In this document: positions 1 to 15,573 of the stretch, piece after piece | Numbering within the stretch: position 1 is the stretch's first letter | Layout of the letters: every line of letters begins with the position of its first letter | DNA from: Ciona savignyi | Lineage: Eukaryota > Chordata > Ascidiacea > Phlebobranchia > Cionidae | Direction: 5' to 3' | NCBI GenBank assembly: GCA_000149265.1 | Contig: CH002890.1 | Span: 410,809-474,808, forward strand | Length of the DNA: 64,000 nt | The notes under the pieces: model-generated | What the model saw: only the letters and a program-made list of their open reading frames with translations | Told to the model about the DNA's origin: nothing | Databases searched by the model: none | Made by a program: the position numbers and the translations under genes

Positions 1-2
1 AG

Positions 3-1150
3 TTATTCTATCGATTTATTGCACCACAAGCACTTGAGGCGATAACCAACATAGGAGGTCAAACCGACTGGTCTGTATACAGGCTATGTTCGATCAAGAC
101 GACCAGATGTTATTACCATTCTATAGCCCGAGATTATAGTAATCAACTAATTATTAAACCCACTTTTAATTGTTTTTGTATAAACTTTTTCAAATGTCAC
201 AAAAGCTCATTTTTGCGTTTGAAACCAGATGTGGCATTTTTGAAACTCCCGCCAATGGATTTCGATGTCTGGTTGGTAGTCTTTTGTTTGCATAATTCAT
301 GCTTTCCATACTTGTCATTCGCTTTGCGGTCGTAAAAATAGGAGGAATCTGTCACATAACAACAGGGGGAATTGTTTTCTCATAAATATTAAATGGACTT
401 CGCCCGATTACGCATAACAACTACAAAAAATTATGAGAAAAAATAATCAATTGTTTACATATAATTTGCATTAACTCATAAAGCCACAGCATTATTATTA
501 TCAGAAAAAAAGGAGTAAAAGGGCAAAATGATGACCGATAAAAAAATTTTTTTTTCTAAAATGTTTACTGTTTGTTTTAATTCAAAAATGTTTATTGTGG
601 AAGAATTAAAATTTTGGCGTTTTCAGATATTCGTTTTACTTGTATTATTTCCCAAAAATGGGGTATGACGTAATTTTGTTACGCCGACCCGTGGTTACTT
701 TAATGGCCTGTTTCTGATTTGATGTCATTTATTGCGTCGTGTAATGGCGATAGTTGTTTCCCAAAGAAATTGCGGAATAAACTGTCTTCCCTTTGTTTAA
801 CTTTTAAACGAATGTACTTAGTGACGCTCACTTTAGCATTCATAACATATTTACATCCCAGGAAAAGGTGTAATATCCATTCACCCACCATTATCAAGTT
901 CTCTCTTTCCATTCGAACCGTTACCACTTGGTCATCTGGAACAACCAAAGCAACATCAGGATAAATATCACAAGCAGTTTTTTTCTAATATGGTGCTTGG
1001 GACAAAGCGCAAAGATTTCAGTACAACGGTGGACTTCAAAATTGGAAATACAATGACAACCCCGGGTCGAACACGCAAAGTGCTATACCCAAATAAGAAG
1101 AATATTAATACAATTTGATGCGTGTTACAAACAAAGTTAGTACTATCTTT
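3..1150 (+). pseudogene. BIR relic unit, copy A
   Basis: First of three related units in the window (the others are 8937-10100 plus and 17060-18110 minus). It opens with a reading frame of about 110 codons (3-335) that matches the frame of copy C almost throughout; I do not recognise that product. After about 540 bp of noncoding sequence comes a decayed BIR-domain exon (about 893-1090), recognisable from an RTVTTW-type start and an LQNWKY-like segment. The exon has an in-frame stop after SG and has lost the CFYC zinc ligands, so it is dead. The start of the unit lies outside the window. Confidence 0.6.
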
Positions 1151-1159
1151 CAGATCCAA

Positions 1160-2090
1160 CTAATTAATCTACTGGGTTTTCACAATATCAACTAATTGGC
1201 GCAGCAAAACACACAGACGAGCTACTGACTATTTGCTAAGTCACCCTTCGGCTTAAATACCACCCACTTATCCACCAAGAGCGTAAGCCTGATAGATGTA
1301 AATTTTTCCGGAGACATGAAAACAATTTGTATCACAGATTGTGAAATTATATACCGTTTACCATTTACCCAGGTATAAAAAAACTTACCCAGGATTAAGA
1401 CAGGCATGCCATAAAGTTGAACAAGGTTGTAATAATACTTAGTTTTACTGAACATTGATTATGATTTTGGTTAAGTAACTCAGGAACATATCAGATTATG
1501 CTGGCAGAAGCAAAACTGTTGGAATAAAACGCTGGGGATTTTCGAAAGTTTGTTGGTAGTTTCCCGACAAGTGAACGAATGCGATAACCACCTGTGTTGT
1601 ACACTACCAGTTTAAGTATACTTTTTAACGATGAACACAACACACTTTTCTATGCTACTTAGTTCATTTATTTAATAATTGTAGATACACTTAAAAATCA
1701 CTTTGCCTAGAATTTCACATTATAATGGAGAATTGTAGCAATTACAAGGTCTTCGTTCGTGCTGAAAACATCCTAGTTTGTGCATTATTTTGGTAGGTTG
1801 CGTAATATCAATTTTTAAAATTAAGTTGTGTGACATCGATTTATTTTCGCGGTAGTCAAACATAACACCTTGGAAGCAGAGTGACACGAAATTTTCTTTA
1901 TTCACTGTCTATTCCAATTTCTATTTATCGAGCCCACCGTCGATTTACCGGAGCTATATTGTGAATGAGAGACACCGCGAAAATATAAATTTGTGTGCGT
2001 TTGAGAAAAAACTAATAAAGCGAATTCACCATTGTCTCAACCAATGTGTTAACCGTATAAAATTCAGGTCGCTATAGGAAGGTAGAGGTA
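1160..2090. other. No gene recognised
   Basis: AT-rich spacer. I see only short shadow frames and no splice-consistent exon, RNA gene or clear repeat boundary. Confidence 0.5.
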
Positions 2091-2093
2091 ATT

Positions 2094-2530
2094 ATGGGTC
2101 CCATTTAAAAAAAATAACAGACATATTGTTTTTGTCCGTTTTTTTCGTTTTTTTTAATTTTTTTTTCGTCAAACGCTTGACAGGCATGGCTTGTGGACCC
2201 GACATCTACCAGAAGGGGTAATGGATTTACAATGAAAATCGGTAATTTGTTAGAACACATAGTGTAGATATGAAGAAACCAAAATTTTGGATAATAAATC
2301 CAGGGGAATTCCCCTGGGACGTTAAAAACCAAAACAGTATTTTTTAATAAAAAATTAGCTTTTTGGGGCATAGCGTTTAAACAGCTTCTCTATTTTGTTT
2401 AAATTTGGTAAAATGTAAGTGCATTAACCACTAATACATTAAAAAGAATTAAAAATTTACCTGGGGAAATACCCTAAAAATAAGATTTTGTTCTTAAATC
2501 ATGATTGTGACAGGCTTGGTATAAAACACA
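2094..2530 (+). repeat. Short copy of the ATGGGTCCCA repeat
   Basis: Begins with ATGGGTCCCA and follows the right-hand element (20705-21773) for a little over one internal unit: T-rich run, GCTTGACAGGCATGG, CCCGACATCTACCAGAAGG, and TTAGCTTTTTGGGGCATAGC. It then fades near 2530. No terminal inverted copy is visible at its far end, so it looks truncated. Confidence 0.65.
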
Positions 2531-2984
2531 TTTTATCCACCTAAAATTTGTCCTTTAAACCCTCCTGTGAACTACAGAAGACCAAAATTACTTAGACGTT
2601 AAATAGAACGCAAGGTTCCGTTCACTACAGAACTACCATAAAAAATGAAATGTAAAAAGAGGACTGGCCACGTATTGCATGCATCTCATACTCGATCATG
2701 CGGTTCAATTGGTGATGCATGCAATGACGTAAAATTAAGCTGGGGACAGAACATGGCTCCCCTAAAATTGAAACAATTTTACACTTAACACAACACACAT
2801 GACGACTCTAAACTGTATACGAAAATTAAATCATTTAAGGCTCCTCGTCGGGGAATCGTCTATTTGCGTCTGAACTACGCAAGTTCATCGTCCACGATCA
2901 CGTTTCACCGTTATCGTTCTCGACGTCGCTTCTATCGTTCTCGACGTCGCCTCCCTCGTTCTCGACGGCGTCTCTTTCTATGGC

Positions 2985-5174
2985 CATCGGCTACTAGGAT
3001 TTGTACCGAATTTGCCCATCCTCACTTGGAAATGTAGATAGCACTCTAGCCAACTTCCATTGATTTCTTTTAACGTCCTTTTCTTGAAGCAACACAATAT
3101 CGCCAATCTTGAGATTGAGTTCTTTCTTTTGCCATTTCTTTCTAGCCTGTAGTGATTGCAGAAATTATTTTCGCCACCTTGTCCAAAATTGATTTGCCAA
3201 GAACTGTACACGCCTCCAACGGCGACTGCAATACAAATCTCCCGCTTGGAACTTACTGCAAAGTGAGAACATAGACCGCTGTTTCATAGTTATAAGGTGA
3301 TTGGGTGTTAAGGGTTCTGGATGCTCCCTGGGTCGGGTTTAAAGTCTCCACCGTTAACTGGCCTTGAATTTACTATATTTTCAACTTCAGTTAGGAACGT
3401 ACTAAACGCTTCGTCATCAAGTTGCTCGCCGCACTTGGTAGTAATGGTTCCAACGCTCGTCTAGCTGTTTGGATTTGCCTCTCCCAAACTCCGCCCATAT
3501 GGCTTGGGTGAGGGACGTTGAATTTAAAATCAATCCAGTCAAACCCGTTCTCCAAAGCAAATTTCTTTACTTGCTTGTCATCCAAAGACTTTAGTGCATA
3601 ACACAATTCGTTTCTAGCACCCCTTATGTTTGTTCCACAGTCAGAACGAAGTTGTTCGATTGGACCACGGCGAGCTAAGAATCGACGCAAGGCGTTAATG
3701 AACGAATCAGTGTCGAGAGAATGCGCAACTCCAAATGTATCGCTCTCGTAGACATACATGTAAACAATACGCCGTAGCGCTTTATTATAGAACGCTTGTT
3801 TCTAATTAAAAAGGGACCGAAGCAATCTACACCACAGTAGGTAAAGGGCGCGCCTTCTTTAAGCCGATCCGCGGGTAGATTGGCCATCTGTTGCACCTGC
3901 AGACATCCTCTGTATCGCTTACAGATAACACAGTTGTTGATATATCGGGATACTGACTTGGAACCGTGCATAATCCAATAACCTTGTTGACGAATACAGT
4001 TATGCGTTGTAGTTCTTCCCATATGATTCACCATCTCATGGCAATGTCTTATGATTAGCATTGCAATGTGAGTTTTCTTTGGTATAATTGCTGGATGCTT
4101 GACATCATAGTTGCATTCGGCATTTCTTATTCTTCCTCCAACACGTAAAACACCGCTCGCGTCCAAGAACGGATTGAGACGATACAATGTGCCTATGGCA
4201 CCGACACTTTTCCATGGTTAATTCGGGAAATCTCTGCTGAAAAATGCCACCGTTGCATGGTACTTAAAATCATCAACTCTGCTTCTGCGAAAGCTGCACA
4301 GTTAATATCCGCTGAATTGACCGACTTTTGCAGTCTATGCGAGAACCGCAAGACGTTAGCGATAGCTCGTTTTGCTCGAAACCAAGAAGAAATGTGTGTC
4401 AATCTCTGCGGCTCAAGGCCAGTTATCGATGAAGTAGTAATAAGTACGGTTACTCGTTTCATTTCAATTGAAGTTTGTTTTTGTAGTTCATCATCTTGTG
4501 TCACAGACATAAATGTGGGCGGATACGAAACGTTTTCTTTCCATAGAAACTCTGGTCCGCAAAACCATTTTGACATTTTTACAAATCGGCGTGGATTCAT
4601 TCCTCTGCTTGCGCAGTCGCTAGGGTTGTCGCTTGAATTAACATAAAACCATCTAGTGACGTCAGTTATCTCTCGTATTTCCTGTACTCGATTTGCGACG
4701 AAAACGTGAAACCTTCTTGCTTCATTCGCAAGGTATCCCAACACCACTTTACTATCACTCCAATAGTAGTTCTCATACGTTTCGGGACCAAGTTGTTTCT
4801 AAAGGTAAGCTGACATATACGTGCAGAAACCAAGGCGGTAGTTAATTCTAGTCTTGGCACTGTCATTGGTTTTAAATGGGCAACTCTTGATTTTCCAATA
4901 ACAAGCGAGACCGATATACTACCGGACTCGCTAACTAGACGCATATAAGAACATTGGCCATACCCAATGGTACTGGCGTCGGCGAAATGGTGAAGTTCTC
5001 TGCATAAAATACGACCAAAGTTAGGTGGTTGGAAGCAGCGTCTAATTTCTGATTTTCGAGTTGTTGTAAATCTTGCTTCCAAAATTCCAATCGTGCACGA
5101 AGATTATTTAGAAGTGGGTCGTCCCAATCGGTTTTCTCAATGCACATCTGTTGAAGAATTTGTTTTCCTTCCGC
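2985..5174 (-). mobile_element. BEL/Pao LTR retrotransposon fossil (3' pol part)
   Basis: Old, broken retroelement. The RNase H-like region (about 4670-5080) has the BEL-type ADAS and PRLELTTAL signatures. The integrase region (about 3390-4190) has the H-x-H and CVIC zinc-binding pattern, followed by the catalytic core. A weak integrase tail reaches about 2985. The reverse transcriptase side ends abruptly against the hAT MITE at about 5174. I found no flanking LTRs. The element is split over several frames with a handful of breaks and looks long dead. Confidence 0.8.
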
Positions 5175-5768
5175 TACGGCTGGCCCAGGGTCCGGGCCAT
5201 GAAGGGATTTTGTCCGGTCCCCAGACTGTATCTTTATGGCCCAGGTCCGTCCCGCTGTTTGTATACAACCACGTACTAATGAGGTCCGACGCATCATTTC
5301 TAAAAGTTGGCTATCTCCACTCCTTACCGCACTGTTAATGCGAGAAGGTCAAAGCAGAGAGAGCTTTGTAAACACTACTGGGTACTGGGTAACAACGTGA
5401 CCGTTAGGGTTAGTTTTTCTTTAGCTGTTATCAGTTATATTTAAATTCTAAATATAAATGGATTTTATAAATTATTAAGGATTATTAACCATGGAATATC
5501 CTAAGAAACGTATATTTGAAAGAGAGTGTCGAGCATTTAACAGAGATTGGATACCGAAGTATTTTTTACAAAGGTTGGCAACTAAGCAATATGTTCACTG
5601 TATGGTTAGAGTGTTGCGGTATTAAAAGAGTACAACATTAGTCGTCATTATTTGACGAAACTATGGAAATAATTAAGTTATTAAATATTATTCATCTAAT
5701 AATCCGGCCCACCAAGGACTTTATTTTTCCACATCTGGCCCGCCGACTATAGAAGTTGCCCACCCCTG
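5175..5768 (-). mobile_element. hAT-type MITE, left-arm copy (one end lost)
   Basis: Inverted partner of the complete copy at 22452-23040. The intact end (5768, reading inward on the minus strand) shows the CAGGGGTGGGCAAC terminus, followed outside by CTCTAATG (5769-5776). That is the complement of the 8-bp target duplication flanking the right-arm copy. The other end has lost about 15 bp where it meets the BEL fossil. It has no coding capacity. Confidence 0.85.
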
Positions 5769-6324
5769 CTCTAATGGCTTACAAAAATGTAGTACTTCTA
5801 ATATTTACGAATTAAACACACTACTGACACAATGGCATCTTCAGTATTCCCCGGTCTACAATGCTAATGTATGATATTTCCGTGGAAAGAACTTCTTAGT
5901 GCCACAATACACTGCACTCGCTGAGCACTAAATATATCACTACCAATATACACATATACATCGTTAACACGTGAATTTTAGCCTAACCAAAACTTGCAAA
6001 CAACAATTAAATCTTTGAACGCCTCGTTGCTTTTATAAGATAGAGAGCGCATTCTCAGCAAGTACAGCATGAATACAATATGTCGCATCAAGCAGGATGT
6101 CTATCTGCCAGCAGATAAAACCCGCATATCAGTACCGCTACAAGTGACAATTGTCAAAGTTTAAAACCGATAGAAGCGGTAAAATATTGACAGGTGCAAT
6201 GAATAAGATAATTTAAAGGGTTTGTACATAACAGAGGCATGACAAGTATATATGTTTAAAAATACACAATAATCCTTTGAAACCTCAATGTATAATATAT
6301 ATATATATACAAGTAAGTTCGTCA

Positions 6325-8135
6325 TCAAAATTCATTCGGTTGGACTTGGATATTATTCTCTATTTCCTGACAACCTATGACGATTTCCAGGAGAGAATCA
6401 GGTGTTGTTCCTCTTTCTTGCCAACTTCGTTCAACCACGTATCGCACCAAGTGTTCCGTAAAGCCAAACTTGACCGCGGTTTCCACCAACTCACGTTCCC
6501 GAGCGTCTGCAAGATAAATAGAGAGAACGTTAATTTGCATGTTTATTCTTGTAGATGTAGATGAAAAGAAAACACAGTAGCCGGTATCACATCAGCACTG
6601 TCGAATTCCTTTATGCCCACCATCGGGTTATTGAAGCTACTGCGGTGTAATTTATACCATGGTTAATTTGTTTCTACCTATATCACTACAGTATACAGAC
6701 TAAACATAAGGTGATTTCGACCCACAGCCTTTCAGCTGTCATCTACTCCCTTACCAAAGCCAATCGTGAGATTCCTCTCATCAAGTGACACTGCGCCCAT
6801 TGCTGGCTGTTCGATCCGTTTACCCGATGGAGGCAAGACACGATGAATCGCCGTTTGCACCAGCCCTTGTATTTCTGGTCGATTTAATTCCGGGAATTGG
6901 TTGGAAACTCGTTGTACAAATTCTCTTCCCTTTCGATGATTAACAAATTCGCAACTGTAATAGACAGAACTAAATGAAATATAATATGGCGTCAATCAGG
7001 TATTACATACTATTTGTTGAAAGAGTTATTTCTTTTTAGACAAGAATCTCTGGTTACCTAACCACACTACTGTATATATATATATATATATATTGCAAGC
7101 CGAACATGGGTATACACTACCAAACTTGCCATCCATGTTTCGTTAAATAAGTGTATTCTTGATACATTCGTGCACATAAATTTACACCAGATTAACAATC
7201 ATAATGTTTTAGCATCGAATCAATTGCGTCTTGTACTTCTTGTCTAAACGTTCGTTAAAATATATGTCGTTCAGCAAATTCACTATTCGGGATTTGGGGG
7301 GATTCGCCAAACCAATCCACGCCCCCTTAAATGTGTTTTAAAATAATGGATTTAAATGCTCAAAATTGTGCCTGTATAAGAATTATTCGAACGTTATTTT
7401 TAAGCTTCTACTCAAAATAATTTGTCTTACTTTGGAAACCACTTTGCGTGTTCGAACCATGGATTTTCCTGGTACTCCCAATTTTGAAGTCCCCCGTTGC
7501 AATAAAAACATTTCACCCTGTCTCGATGCCCAAGGTAGAAAAATCCTGCTTGTGCCAACTCTACTGATGTTGCTGTGGTTGTACCATGTGGCCAAGTGAT
7601 AAATGTTCGAATTCTATCCGAGAAATTAGCCATGTTCGGCGAAACGGGATAAAGGCAGGAAGATTCAGGTTCTGTACCTCTCCTGGAAAATAAGCAGAAA
7701 CATCAATAAATTTTGAACATTGAAGCTACGGATCGGCATTACAATCAATTGTGTGTACAAAGTAGTTTAATAAAGTTTATGGCAAACAAAACCAAAAGAG
7801 GATACGATACTTATGTTTATTTCCAAACTACAAATCAATTTATACGGTCATAACACAATCAACCTTAAGCTTACAATCCGGGTAAGGTTACTAATGCCTT
7901 ATGTTGAATATTACAGCATTGTACTCCTTGTATGACAACTTTGACATAACTAGCTTTAAGCAACGTCAGCTTACTGCTTGCAAATGAGCAAGAACACAAA
8001 TTATTATAGTTAACTCCTGGCTTCGAATCAACCACATTTCGGTGGATCCGGCAAAAAACATACTAAAAAGGCTAGTAAAAATACTTACATTTGCTCAGCG
8101 TCTCGTCTGTCCAATCTTTCAGTATGGTTCGCCAT
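6325..8135 (-). CDS. BIR-UBA inhibitor-of-apoptosis-like protein (left copy)
   Basis: Four coding exons: 8135-8089, 7682-7431, 6954-6755 and 6506-6325 (681 nt, 226 residues), all with GT/AG borders and continuous phase. The BIR domain spans about residues 30-105. Its zinc signature is complete (C-x2-C-x16-H-x6-C), with the last cysteine supplied by exon 3. By comparison with XIAP BIR3, the groove residues Leu307, Trp310, Glu314 and Trp323 are present, while Asp309 is Asn. Exon 4 encodes a UBA-like domain (FGF-x-E motif, about 170-215) that aligns with the XIAP/cIAP UBA. The protein then stops, so there is no RING domain and no ubiquitin-ligase activity is expected. The likely role is binding caspases or IBM-bearing partners and ubiquitin (inference). 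It is the inverted partner of 18944-20687. Confidence 0.85.
7073..7093. repeat. (TA)n microsatellite
   Basis: Uninterrupted TA run inside intron 2 of the left BIR-UBA gene. A second short TA run lies at about 6292-6310, just past its stop codon. Confidence 0.9.
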
Positions 8136-8574
8136 ATTTAAAAGTCTCCTTCGTATTTTATTTATTTTCTCAAAGACAAAGCAACACCTAATAGACTTTT
8201 GTCGACTTTAGTCCGTCGACGGGTCTGCACGTGTAAGCAGTTCTGTGAAGTAAATAGATTGGCGTGGTGAGGTACGTATTTATAGGAACTCCAGAGTATA
8301 GTTACTATTTAAACCTTGTTAAGTTTACCTTATTTTGTTTATGAAAACTGTATGAATATGATGATATCATACTTCAAACATCATAAAGAAAAAAATGCAT
8401 CATACTAAAGAGAAAATTGTTGTATAAACTTAAAAAATTAAAAAAGTTCCATTAAAAGATTATTAATTTACATATTTAATTGTATTACAGCAAATAGCTA
8501 ACACATAATGTGCTCCGTTACTTTTGTGGCTACAAAGAACATTTTTTTTAATTTTTTAGTCGTTCTCGTTTAAG

Positions 8575-8915
8575 TAGAATTTTGGGTGACGGACCGAATA
8601 ACTATTTGGGTGACGGACCGAAATAAGGTGGCTTAGTACGTCGCCTTTTAGCCGAAGGTTTAAGGTTCGCAATTTATAAGTAGCTAGACGGTTGTATCGT
8701 TAAAGTCATTTCGCAGACATTGTCTAAACTTAGTAAACTGACGGATCTACCATTTTCGTTATGTCTTAACGGGCTGCAAGAGCTCCGGAAACCCTACGGT
8801 GGCCGCGTGGTAACCTGTCAACTACCTGTGTGGGAACGCCCCCTTGTGTATTTGCGAGATAATCTGTCAATTGCCCATGTAATAACACCCTTGCGTTTTT
8901 ACATTCACTAAACAT
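8575..8915 (+). mobile_element. Old tRNA-headed SINE (left arm)
   Basis: Degenerate copy of the window's common SINE: tRNA-like head (GTACGTCGCC, AGCCGAAGG), a central GCAAGAGCTCCGG segment, and an end near CATTCACTAAACAT. Its inverted partner is at 18235-18560, so it predates the palindrome. Confidence 0.7.
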
Positions 8916-8936
8916 AATCTTCGAAAAAATATGGAA

Positions 8937-10100
8937 GTTATTCTATCGATTTATTGCACCACAAGCACTTGAGAAGATAACCAAGATTGGAGGTAAAACC
9001 AGCTGGTATGTATACAGCAGGCTATGTTAGATCAAGACGACCATATGTTATCACCATTCTATAGTCCGAGATTATAGTAATAAAATGATTATTAAACCCA
9101 CTTTTAATTGTTATTGTATAAACTAATCGCAAGTCACAAAATTCTATTTTTGCGTTTGAAACCAGACGTGGCATTTTTGAAACTCCCGCCAATGGAATTT
9201 GATGTCTGGTTGGTAGCCTTTTGTTTGCATAATTCATGCTTTCCATACTGGTCATTCGCTTTGCCATCGTAAAAATAGGGGGAATCTGTGTCATAACAAC
9301 GCGGAGAATAGTTTTCTCATACATAATAAACGGACTTCGCCCGATTACGCATAAGAACTATACAGAAAATTAGGAGAAAAAATAATTAATTGTTTAAATA
9401 TAATTTTTATGAATTCATTGAAGCACAGCATTATTATTTCCAGAAAAAAAAGAGTAAAAAGGCAAAATGATGATCGTTAAAAACGTGTTTTTTTTTCTAA
9501 AATGTTTACTGTTTGTTTTATTTCAAAAATGTTAATTGTGTGAGGATTTAGATTTTGGCGTTTCCAGATATTCGTTTTACAGCTTTTGTTGTTTCCCCAA
9601 AATGGGGTATGACGTAATTTTGTAACGCCTACCCGTGGTTACTTTAATGGCCTGTTTCTAAGTTGATGTCATTTATTGCGTCGTGTTATGCCGATTGTTG
9701 TTTACACATTAAAAATTGCGGAATAACCCTCTGTCGCCTCTTTCTTTAACTTTTAACGAATGTACTTTGTGACGCTCACTTTTGTATTCCTAACATATTT
9801 ACATCCCAGGAAAGGTGTAATATCCATTCACCCACCATTACCAAGTTCTCTGATTTCATGCGAACCGTTACCACTTGGTTATCTGGAACTACCAAAGCAA
9901 TATCAGGACAAATATCAAAAGCAGGTGTTTTCTACTACGGTGCTCGGGATAGAGCGAAATGCTTCTATTGCAACGAAGGACTTCAAAATCGGAAATACCA
10001 GAATAACCCCCTTTGAACACGCAAAGTGGTATCTTAAGTAAGATGAATATTAATTTAATTTAACACGTGTCACAAACAAAGGTAATACTACCTTTCGAAA
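8937..10100 (+). pseudogene. BIR relic unit, copy B
   Basis: Second copy of the unit seen at 3-1150. The leading frame is interrupted by stops here (three within about 80 codons). The BIR exon (about 9836-10041) is the best preserved of the three: RTVTTWLSGTTKA, the CFYC zinc ligands and LQN are in one frame. The frame shifts before HAKW, and there is a stop after NPL. A donor-like GTAAG follows. It is inverted relative to copy C in the other arm and reads opposite to the neighbouring BIR-UBA gene. Confidence 0.65.
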
Positions 10101-10793
10101 TGTTTACGACAGGCAAACGATATTTGACAGTAGTTAGTCATAATTATGAAAGTAATACAATACTAAAGACTTTGGACTACTTAAAAAATGAATAACATAT
10201 CATATATAATTGTGTCCCTTACAATTCCGAATATGTTCGGGAAACGGACATATATGCACGTCTTCCAATCTAGGCATAAAACGAACTATCTTCTCCAACT
10301 TCCGTAAACAATTGTTACGTAGTTGTGACTTAATAATACAATTGTTTGTTGGCCTGACTGACGTTCTGGAAAGTGAAGGCAAATCAATCTTTACCTACAG
10401 TTCCTCTAAATTCAGTTAAGTTAACTAATTGTATTTGTTATAACCTTTACTGTTTACACTCTCCAGTAAAAGATATGCAGAATTACATTCTTAATTCGAT
10501 GAGTTCCAATTATATTATTGTGCCAGATAAAAGTCAGATTGCTTATATCACGACGAAAGGAACACATAGCCTAATGTTTAAGTTAATTAAATTATATCTT
10601 TAAAAAGTTATTGATCTAAACAAGTAAAAGATCAAAAGTGGTATTTAAAATAATAATAATCATGCGTTATTTAGTAGATAAACTATTAGACTTAATTAAT
10701 AATTGGCCGATGCCTAATATTTTGTACAACTAAGCAAGTTTTGGTATAACAGCCAGATAAAATACAGTAATGCTTTTGGTGTACGATTATAAT

Positions 10794-11233
10794 TAGGACT
10801 GCAACTATATGTTTATAATCGCTATGCTAGCGATACTGCTCAGCTACGATACTAATAAACGCTAATTGCGATTATCGTACCACAGACGTAATATGTAAAG
10901 TGTAAACTTTGCCAAAAAATCCCTCTTCACGTATGTTAAAAATAGAATTTATGCAATCACAAACGCATTGTTATGCGGAACACATATGGAACACTGCTAT
11001 AATATGCATTATGTCTATACAATTAACGTGTAAATGGTTGTTTATATTACGTTGACAATAAACCAATGAATATGCGACTTGTGTTTAGTCAGTGTAATTA
11101 AAAATTTTAAAGGCAAACTATAGTTTTATTGTCTTTAAGAAACGAATTTAAAGACGTTTAGGTTAGATTTTGCGAATTCCCCGTGTTTAATTACGATAAT
11201 CGCAATTATCGATACTTTATCGATGCGACCCTA
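10794..11233. mobile_element. MITE with TAGGACTGCA-type ends
   Basis: Inverted ends TAGGACTGCAAC and, at the far side, the complement of GCGACCCTA. Both ends also carry an inner ATTGCGATTATCG motif in inverted orientation. The flanks ATTATAAT and ATTAGGAT agree at 6 of 8 positions, compatible with an aged hAT 8-bp target duplication. It has no coding capacity and is absent from the matching place in the other palindrome arm. Confidence 0.6.
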
Positions 11234-11763
11234 ATTAGGATGGATTATTTATTTAGTTTTATTTCTGTGTATAGAAAAACACAGATTAACGTGCAACCAC
11301 TGTCACCTTTCTAAAGGTATTTTTCGCAAGTTGAAGTTGAAAAGGTCATTTTAAAACCAATATGAACCAAGTATTATTTCATACTATTAGATAAAATGAC
11401 TGATCTCTTACTATTCTCAGTTATACCCCTATGGTTGACTGATTTGTTAATAATAACAGACGGTATGAGGTTTTTTAAATATAAAATAAAAGTAACAACA
11501 AGGAGTCCTTTTAGTATGCGATTGACTTTTCGATGTCTAAAACTTTAACATCAATTAGATAACTACAGAGTTTCAACCAAGTGTGTACCACCACACTATT
11601 TTTAAAACCCATGTTAAGTGTACGCTATATTTTCTGTATGCAGAAACGATCGAGTTTCCTGATGGCTACCTCATCAACTTTGGTTTTTGTGGTAATTTCA
11701 CTTTTAACGATGTTTAAATCATTTTGTTCGAAGTACCATGCGTTAATTTGAGGGAAAGAGAGG

Positions 11764-11769
11764 TTTATT
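11764..11769 (-). terminator. Poly(A) signal of left actin gene
   Basis: AATAAA on the minus strand about 85 bp past the stop codon, in a 3' region that resembles the one after the actin pseudogene (24423-24510). Confidence 0.6.
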
Positions 11770-11853
11770 GTATAAGTTAAACACAGTGCGAAATGCCCTA
11801 GGTAAAATCAGAAATTAAATACTCTATAAAAAGTCATTCATAAATCACTGGAT

Positions 11854-13337
<1,484 letters not shown>

Positions 13338-13415
13338 CCAAGTTCTCACACTTCATCAGTTGTTCACACATCAGTTGCGAAGCTATAGCTGCTGTTGCTA
13401 CTGCTGTTTCTACTT

Positions 13416-13425
13416 CCAAATAAGG
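13416..13425 (-). promoter_or_regulatory. CArG box of actin copy 1
   Basis: CCTTATTTGG on the minus strand, matching CC(A/T)6GG, the SRF site typical of muscle actin promoters. It is 78 bp upstream of the TATA box. Between them lie an E-box (CAACTG) and two GTGTGA motifs that fit T-box (Tbx6-type) sites known to drive ascidian muscle genes. Confidence 0.75.
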
Positions 13426-13436
13426 AAGACGTCTAA

Positions 13437-13932
13437 ATAGGGGACATCAACACGTATTGGCATAATCTGATGCTTCTGTGAATACGTTCATTAAATCACT
13501 GGCCAATACTCAGCACCTATTAACAAAACTACAAAACGTTCTTTACTTTAAGTACTGAATTTAATCACCGCATTTAAAATCAATACCTAATTCTTATATT
13601 CGTAGAATATATCGATCGTTTAATCATTAAAACGATAGTTGTGCAAGGATTCTATATATATAAAATCTACAGTAAAACGAATACCGATAATCCAGAAACT
13701 GTTTTGTATTACATTTTCTTTAATGTTGAGTTAAGTAAAATTTAAAATTCCAATTACAGAATTGCCTCATTTTTAATTAAAACAACCGACATTTATTTTA
13801 TATCGTACAAAAGTAAAATATATATGACGGTACTTTTTGATTAATTTCAACGCGCTGCAGTTGCTAGTTAACATTAATGATCGTTTTAACCTTTACCAAC
13901 CATTGTTAAATATTTCAATGTTTAAAATTAAA
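13437..13932. other. Centre of the palindrome, unique sequence
   Basis: AT-rich spacer between the two divergent actin promoters. I see no inverted match across the centre here, so it forms the loop rather than the arms. Confidence 0.6.
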
Positions 13933-13942
13933 CCATATATGG
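13933..13942 (+). promoter_or_regulatory. CArG box of actin copy 2
   Basis: CCATATATGG, a perfect CC(A/T)6GG site, 77 bp upstream of the TATA box. The sequence between it and the TATA box is unlike that of copies 1 and 4 except for the last 20 bp or so, yet the spacing is the same. A CATCTG E-box lies at 13994-13999. Confidence 0.75.
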
Positions 13943-14019
13943 TAAACTCCTAACAGCGTTGGTTGCTCGTTAACTGTGTTCGCGAGGTGTCGACATCTGG
14001 ATGAAGTGTGAGAACTTGG

Positions 14020-15514
<1,495 letters not shown>

Positions 15515-15567
15515 ATCTTTTTATAAAAAAAAACGAATAGTGTTTTCGCACTGTGTTTCATATTTAA

Positions 15568-15573
15568 AATAAA
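15568..15573 (+). terminator. Poly(A) signal of actin copy 2
   Basis: AATAAA 54 bp past the stop codon. Confidence 0.7.

Noticed and set aside
4257-4646. Forward frame inside the BEL/Pao fossil
   Set aside because: It is the reverse complement of pol sequence and has no family match.
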